Source of the DNA: Thermobaculum sp042408415
GTDB lineage: Bacteria; Chloroflexota; Chloroflexia; Thermobaculales; Thermobaculaceae
Length of the DNA stretch: 11,561 nucleotides
Assembly: GCA_042408415.1 (NCBI GenBank)
Contig: JBHORE010000132.1
Location: 1 to 11,561, forward strand
Direction: 5' to 3'
In this document: positions 8,657-11,561 of the stretch, piece after piece
How the letters are laid out: every line of letters starts with the position of its first letter
Position numbering within the stretch: position 1 is the stretch's first letter
Position numbers and translations under genes: made by a program
Notes under the pieces: model-generated
What the model saw: only the letters and a program-made list of their open reading frames with translations
Databases searched by the model: none
What the model was told of the DNA's origin: nothing

Positions 8657-8792
8657 AACTTTCATGGACTGCCCTTCCCCAATTCCTGCCATGCAAACTG
8701 CAGAGGCGATATTTGTATGCAGGTATTGCATAAAGGGAAGGCCTCCAACTTCTGTCACACAAACTGCAGAATGATAAGACCTACATGAAAGG
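8657..8792. repeat. Repeat-rich convergent intergenic segment between drmB and gene C
   Basis: The segment holds nested inverted repeats: CTTTCATG (8659-8666) with CATGAAAG (8784-8791), and CCTTCCC (8673-8679) with GGGAAGG (8735-8741). Inside lies a perfect hairpin, TATGCA-GGTAT-TGCATA (8716-8732), and CAAACTGCAGA occurs twice as a direct repeat (8694-8704 and 8760-8770). There is no T-run of a standard intrinsic terminator. It may act as a bidirectional terminator for the convergent genes or be a small inserted element. Confidence 0.45.
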
Positions 8793-9089
8793 TATATCCC
8801 AAAAGGATGGGATCACTCCTAGATCACACAGCACATCCTGCACGTACTCCCAGAAGTCGCTGGTATCGACGAAATCAAATCCCTGGGTCTCTATATCTAC
8901 CTGCTGGAGCACGCTGTAACTGCGATCGACGTTCACCCTGACGAGTATGTTGTAGTCTTTGAGGTAATCTAGCAACATGTGCTGGAGCATCAGTAGCTGG
9001 AAGTCATCGATAATTCCTCCCACAACGGTAAGCGTCAAGATACCCTGAGGCTCGTACATTACCACCAGGTCGTCCTCATGCCTCCACAT
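8781..9089 (-). CDS. Gene C: small acidic protein of unknown function
   Basis: This minus-strand gene encodes 102 aa. ATG at 9089-9087 is chosen because GGAGGAGGT stands just upstream (9095-9103), an almost ideal ribosome site; an in-frame TTG at 9125 is not needed. The sequence is acidic, with a beta-rich N-terminus (LVVMYEPQGILTLTVVGGII), a central amphipathic helix (FQLLMLQHMLLDYLKDYN) and an acidic tail rich in Phe, Trp and Asp. There is no signal peptide, membrane segment or metal motif, and I do not recognise the family. It is convergent with drmB, and its upstream region carries the same palindrome as the drm operon. A regulator, inhibitor or accessory factor of that operon is possible, but this rests on context only. 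Confidence 0.7.
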   Translation of the reverse strand: MWRHEDDLVVMYEPQGILTLTVVGGIIDDFQLLMLQHMLLDYLKDYNILVRVNVDRSYSVLQQVDIETQGFDFVDTSDFWEYVQDVLCDLGVIPSFWDIPFM

Positions 9090-9159
9090 AACGTACCTCC
9101 TCCAATAAGACCTAGACAGAACCAAACACTGGCCTAATTACCAATGTTTCCCACCCATG

Positions 9160-9176
9160 TGACAGCTATTATGTCA
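9160..9176 (-). promoter_or_regulatory. Operator-like palindrome upstream of gene C
   Basis: Read on the minus strand this is TGACATAATAGCTGTCA, with perfect TGACA/TGTCA arms and a 7-base spacer. It matches the site upstream of gene A at 16 of 17 positions and has the same orientation relative to the gene it precedes. It ends about 70 bases before the gene C start codon. A CATAAT block overlaps the site and could be a -10 element, but no matching -35 is seen. Confidence 0.55.
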
Positions 9177-9238
9177 ATGCACCCAAAATAGATAGACGTT
9201 TCGTACAAAACACAAAAGTATATGTACGGATCATATAA

Positions 9239-9300
9239 GTGCTGGAAGCTCCCAGCGCCAGATCTCGCCGCGGCGGGCAGTACCCAGCTGCCCCTCGCCC
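9239..9300. other. GC-rich cluster of three consecutive hairpins
   Basis: GCTGG-N6-CCAGC (9241-9256) extends by a wobble and one further pair. The self-complementary block CGCCGCGGCG (9265-9274) follows. GGGCAG-N7-CTGCCC (9275-9293) can extend outward with a one-base bulge to GGCG/CGCC. They are packed in about 60 bases inside a much more AT-rich region. A structured small RNA, a leader or a remnant of a mobile element end would all fit; nothing identifies a known family. Confidence 0.35.
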
Positions 9301-9318
9301 CCTCATAGGAGATCAGCT

Positions 9319-9420
9319 GTGAAGAACGCTCTAGCTAGAATCCGCTCTAACTCTGGCCTCACGTATTTTTCAAGAAATACGTCTTGCAAAGATAGTTCGT
9401 CACTAACTAATTGTTTTTGA
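9319..9420 (+). CDS. Possible short ORF or truncated gene start
   Basis: A GTG start at 9319 with AGGAGAT at 9307-9313 opens a 33-codon frame beginning VKNALARIRSNSGLTYF. The ribosome site is good, but the tail is Ser/Thr/Asn-rich and lies in AT-rich DNA. From about 9368 another frame reads FKKYVLQR, so this could be the opening of a gene broken by a frameshift. The family is not recognised, and a chance ORF is just as likely. Confidence 0.2.
   Translation: MKNALARIRSNSGLTYFSRNTSCKDSSSLTNCF
9361..9382. repeat. Perfect 8-bp inverted repeat with 6-base loop
   Basis: ACGTATTT and AAATACGT flank TTCAAG. The arms are perfect and AT-rich. It could form a DNA cruciform, a weak RNA hairpin or a dimer binding site. 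It lies within the possible short ORF at 9319-9420, which argues against that ORF being an important coding region. Confidence 0.5.
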
Positions 9421-9468
9421 TACCACTTTGTTAGTATCCACTTAGTTAAGGTTTAAGCTATACTTGTG

Positions 9469-9491
9469 TTGACGTAGAACAAAAACGTCAA
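9469..9491. promoter_or_regulatory. Operator-like inverted repeat TTGACGT-N9-ACGTCAA
   Basis: Perfect 7-bp arms lie 5 bases after a TATACT (9459-9464) that could serve as a -10 element, so a bound dimer would cover the start of transcription. The right half AAAACGTCAAA (9482-9492) also occurs exactly at 140-150, next to the left-edge palindrome copy. No good -35 element accompanies TATACT, so the promoter part is weak. Confidence 0.35.
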
Positions 9492-9617
9492 ATGGTCGTG
9501 GTGGTTGAGGAATACTATAGACATCTACTTCTCCTATTTGTTGGCAACAAAGCTCGACGAGGTTAATTTCGCCGATCTGATTGGCAAAAGAGAGGGATTA
9601 ACCTAAGGCATAGAAAG

Positions 9618-9956
9618 TTGACCCATAAGACCCTGGATAGCTTCAACTCCAAATATAAACATTTCCAGAAAGTGATGAATAATTATCCATCTTTTAGAAT
9701 ATTACCTATCTACTTAGGACACGTAGCCAGCGCCAAGGTTATTGGTGTAGTTTCTAGTTTTCAAAGTAGATCTAAGTGGCAATCAGTTATAAGCAAATAC
9801 GGGCAACCTTTCCTGCAAAGATTGACCACAACGTGTAAAGACTTACCCTCCATAAACCCCACCCAAGCCACTTTGTGCTTTGCAATCAGTATTCTAAGTT
9901 ATGGTGGTCACCAGACTACCTATTTGGGGCCACCACGCTTGGAAAGACGAGAGTAG
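9618..9956 (+). CDS. Hypothetical protein, doubtful or degraded
   Basis: A 112-codon frame opens with TTG at 9618. No clear ribosome binding site precedes it and the first ATG is at codon 20, so the start is uncertain. The middle part (PSFRILPIYLGHVASAKVIGVVSSFQ to YGQPFLQRLTTTCKDL) has a plausible globular protein look with helices, and the frame may continue upstream to 9567 as part of a broken gene. The DNA is more AT-rich than the drm genes. I recognise no family. It ends 11 bases before the hsdM remnant, so both may belong to one decayed locus. Confidence 0.3.
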   Translation: MTHKTLDSFNSKYKHFQKVMNNYPSFRILPIYLGHVASAKVIGVVSSFQSRSKWQSVISKYGQPFLQRLTTTCKDLPSINPTQATLCFAISILSYGGHQTTYLGPPRLERRE

Positions 9957-9966
9957 CGAGTTAGGA

Positions 9967-10785
9967 ATGGCGAAACGGGAAGACGGCAACAGAACATTAG
10001 TGAGGAATACTGACACTAACCTCGGCTTCAAAGCCCAGGTCTGGCAGGCAGTCGATGACCGGCGTAGCAGTACGGATGCTGCTGAGTACAAACACGCCGT
10101 CCTCAGGTCGATATTCCCCAAATACACCTCTGAAGCCTTCGAGGAGCACCATGCCAAACTCGAATCTGAGAGCGGCCTGGGTGCCGATCCCGAAGATCCA
10201 GATGAATACCACGCGACTGACATCTTTTGGATACCACTCGAGACCTGCTGGGCGTACCTCAAGGCACAGGCCAAGCGGCCCACCATAGGCCAGATTGTGG
10301 AAGAAGCCATAACTGCCCTTAAGCGCGACAACCCCACCCTGGGCAGCGCGCTCCTCAGGGACTACACACGACCAGAGATGGACAAAATGCGCTTAGGTCG
10401 GCTCATAGAACTGATCAACAACATCCGAGTGGGCGATGAGGACACCCATACCAAGGATGTTTTGGGGCACGTGTATGAGTGTTTCCTGTCGCAGTTCGTC
10501 AGCGCTAAAGGCAATAAGAGTGGCAAGTTCTGCAACCCACGCTGCGTGTTGAAGCCACTTGCGGAGATGCTCGAGTCCTACCGCGGCCTGGTCTGTAACC
10601 CGTGCTGCTACCCCACTGATATACACGTGCAGTCGTTAGCGTTCATCCTCGCTCACGCTAGCAGCAACGGCAATTTTTCAACCACTTTGAGGACGGGCTC
10701 CGGCAGGGCAAAAGCCGACGTCTCGATCTAGGACAGGAGAGCAACCAAACTGCCTGGCGTCTGGTCCAAAGGTGCTGTTCGTTAG
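9967..10785 (+). pseudogene. hsdM: Decayed type I restriction-modification methyltransferase subunit (HsdM)
   Basis: ATG 9967 opens 254 codons. NLGFKAQVWQAVDDRRSSTDAAEYKHAVL and the following helices match the N-terminal HsdM domain, and DVLGHVYECFLSQF leads into the SAM-dependent methylase domain. HsdM normally makes N6-adenine methylation with HsdS and HsdR. Here motif I, normally DPCCGSGGMFVQS, reads NPCCYPTDIHVQS (211-223), removing the SAM-binding glycines, and QFYTPR reads KFCNPR. At 10726-10739 ATC-TAG-GACAGGAG stands where ATC-TAY-GGA-CAG-GAG is expected. A one-base loss creates the stop and shifts the frame; GQESNQTAWRL then continues at 10731-10763 in the new frame. The NPPF catalytic motif and the rest of the domain are absent. 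No hsdS or hsdR lies in the window. The right limit is approximate. Confidence 0.8.
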
Positions 10786-10856
10786 TTTCGATGAGGAAGA
10801 TTGCAGGTACATTACATTCAGATGAAACCTAATGGCAAGGAGAGAGGCTTGACACA

Positions 10857-11561
10857 ATGAAGCTTGAAGATATCCGACCCCATATCTCTGTGCGTGGTAT
10901 AGTTCCTGACGCTACCGTCACCGTTGTGTCTGTCCAGTGGTTTGGCTCTGACGTTCTCGAACTCACCTACAAGGATCCCGCTGGCCGGGTTGGGCAGATG
11001 CTACTCTACCGCAGCGATGAGCCGCGCCTGGAGGTCGTCGAACCAGGCCTCCCATGGAGTTTCGACGGCGACGGAGCCCTCTTTAGGCTGGTCTCGGAAG
11101 CCCATCGCATCCGACTGGCCTACCTCTTCGATCCTCTCATCGCCGTGCACACCTCCCTTATCGAACCATTACCCCACCAGATCACAGCTGTCTATGAGAA
11201 GATGCTGCCCCGCCAGCCGCTGCGCTTCCTGCTGGCCGACGATCCTGGGGCGGGCAAGACCATAATGGCCGGGCTGCTAATCAAAGAGCTCATCGTGCGC
11301 GGGGATGTGCAACGTTGTCTTATAGTCTGCCCTGGCAACTTAGTGGAGCAGTGGCAGGACGAGCTATCCCAGCGCTTCCAGCTCTCTTTCGAGATCATGA
11401 CCAAAGACAAGCTAGAGGCGACGCACACTGGGAACTGGTTTCTGGAAAACGACCTTGCGATCGTGCGACTCGACAAGGCTGCTCGCGACGAATCCGTCCA
11501 GGCTAAAATGGCTGCCCCCGAGTGTCGGTGGGACCTGGTGATCGTGGACGAGGCCCACAAG
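10857..11561 (+). CDS. SNF2-type DEAH helicase, N-terminal part, runs off the window
   Basis: The first 235 residues are visible. ATG 10857 is the first start after an in-frame stop, with GAGAGG at 10842-10847. The N-terminal region (ISVRGIVPDATVTVVSVQWFGSDVLELTYKD, then LLYRSDEPRLEVVEPG) is a small beta domain. Then come LPHQITAVYEKML (Q-motif-like), Walker A DDPGAGKT (128-135, Lys134), LIVCPGNLVEQWQDEL (motif Ia) and DEAH at 231-234. These are the marks of an SNF2/RapA-like ATP-dependent DNA translocase. This N-terminus matches what I recall of a defence-island helicase group seen with DUF1156-type methyltransferases, not the opening I recall for DrmD of class 1 DISARM. Whether it works with the drm operon, or starts its own module to the right, cannot be told here. 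Confidence 0.85.
   Translation, partial: MKLEDIRPHISVRGIVPDATVTVVSVQWFGSDVLELTYKDPAGRVGQMLLYRSDEPRLEVVEPGLPWSFDGDGALFRLVSEAHRIRLAYLFDPLIAVHTSLIEPLPHQITAVYEKMLPRQPLRFLLADDPGAGKTIMAGLLIKELIVRGDVQRCLIVCPGNLVEQWQDELSQRFQLSFEIMTKDKLEATHTGNWFLENDLAIVRLDKAARDESVQAKMAAPECRWDLVIVDEAHK

Larger units (their letters stand above)
9177..9617. other. Accessory intergenic region with hairpins and no confident gene
   Basis: Composition swings sharply: 9251-9300 is 78% GC while 9401-9500 is 34% GC by count. Recognisable parts are a 14-base near-palindrome at 9198-9211, a GC-rich hairpin cluster (9239-9300), a short GTG ORF (9319-9420), and perfect inverted repeats at 9361-9382 and 9469-9491. A short open frame without a start (9478-9605, ending KLDEVNFADLIGKREGLT) may be a gene remnant. 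No mobile element ends, tRNA or CRISPR repeats were found. Confidence 0.5.

Noticed and set aside
8641..8780. Search for drmC (phospholipase D HxK motifs) after drmB
   Set aside because: Only 140 bases of repeat-rich DNA separate drmB from a convergent gene; no HxK-containing frame is present.
9461..9605. Functional gene starting at ATG 9492
   Set aside because: The frame ends after 24 codons, and the neighbouring frame that looks more protein-like has no start codon.
9567..9956. Tyrosine recombinase remnant (LPIYLGHVASAK resembles part of an integrase box)
   Set aside because: The following residues do not continue the integrase pattern and no catalytic Arg/Tyr context is visible, so the likeness is too short.
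10857..11561. Naming the SNF2 helicase drmD
   Set aside because: Its N-terminal sequence does not match the DrmD opening I recall, and it is separated from drmB by a convergent gene and a pseudogene. Position in a defence island alone is not enough.
1..11561. CRISPR array, tRNA, rRNA, insertion sequence ends or retron
   Set aside because: No regularly spaced repeats, cloverleaf, rRNA segment, transposase or reverse transcriptase motif was seen on either strand.

Overview
The window reads as a bacterial genomic defence island. The main genes average well over 50% GC and use many ATA, AGG and AGA codons. That codon style is common in thermophilic or Chloroflexota-like bacteria, but the sequence does not fix a taxon, so the lineage is a weak inference.

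Layout. Bases 1-100 are about 73% GC. At about 105 the sequence drops to about 44% GC and a gene-poor leader runs to 609. From 610 to 8640 there is a tight four-gene plus-strand operon. Its members are an unnamed 339-aa protein (gene A), an unnamed 508-aa protein (gene B, ATGA overlap with A), a 1193-aa superfamily 2 helicase recognised as DrmA, and a 629-aa Cys-rich DUF1998 protein recognised as DrmB (1-nt overlap with drmA). drmA and drmB are the core pair of the DISARM anti-phage system. Genes A and B look like the N- and C-terminal parts of a DrmE-like protein encoded as two chains; this is a recalled family resemblance, not a search result. No drmC (phospholipase D family) and no intact DNA methyltransferase lie in the window.

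Convergent to drmB is a small minus-strand gene (gene C, 102 aa, acidic, unknown function) with a near-perfect Shine-Dalgarno. An operator-like 17-bp palindrome (TGACA-N7-TGTCA) lies upstream of both gene A and gene C, 16/17 identical and in the same orientation relative to transcription. A weaker third copy lies near the left edge. This suggests that gene C and the drm operon share a regulator.

From 9090 to 9966 lies an accessory stretch with no confident gene. It holds a 78% GC hairpin cluster, an AT-rich segment (34% GC) with perfect inverted repeats, and two weak ORFs. From 9967 there is a decayed type I restriction methyltransferase subunit (hsdM): its SAM-binding loop is overwritten and a single-base deletion creates a stop and shifts the frame. 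From 10857 to the window edge runs the intact N-terminal part of an SNF2-type helicase. It belongs to a group that in my recollection accompanies DUF1156-type methyltransferases rather than to classic DrmD. The right side may therefore be the start of a second defence module next to the DISARM-like one.
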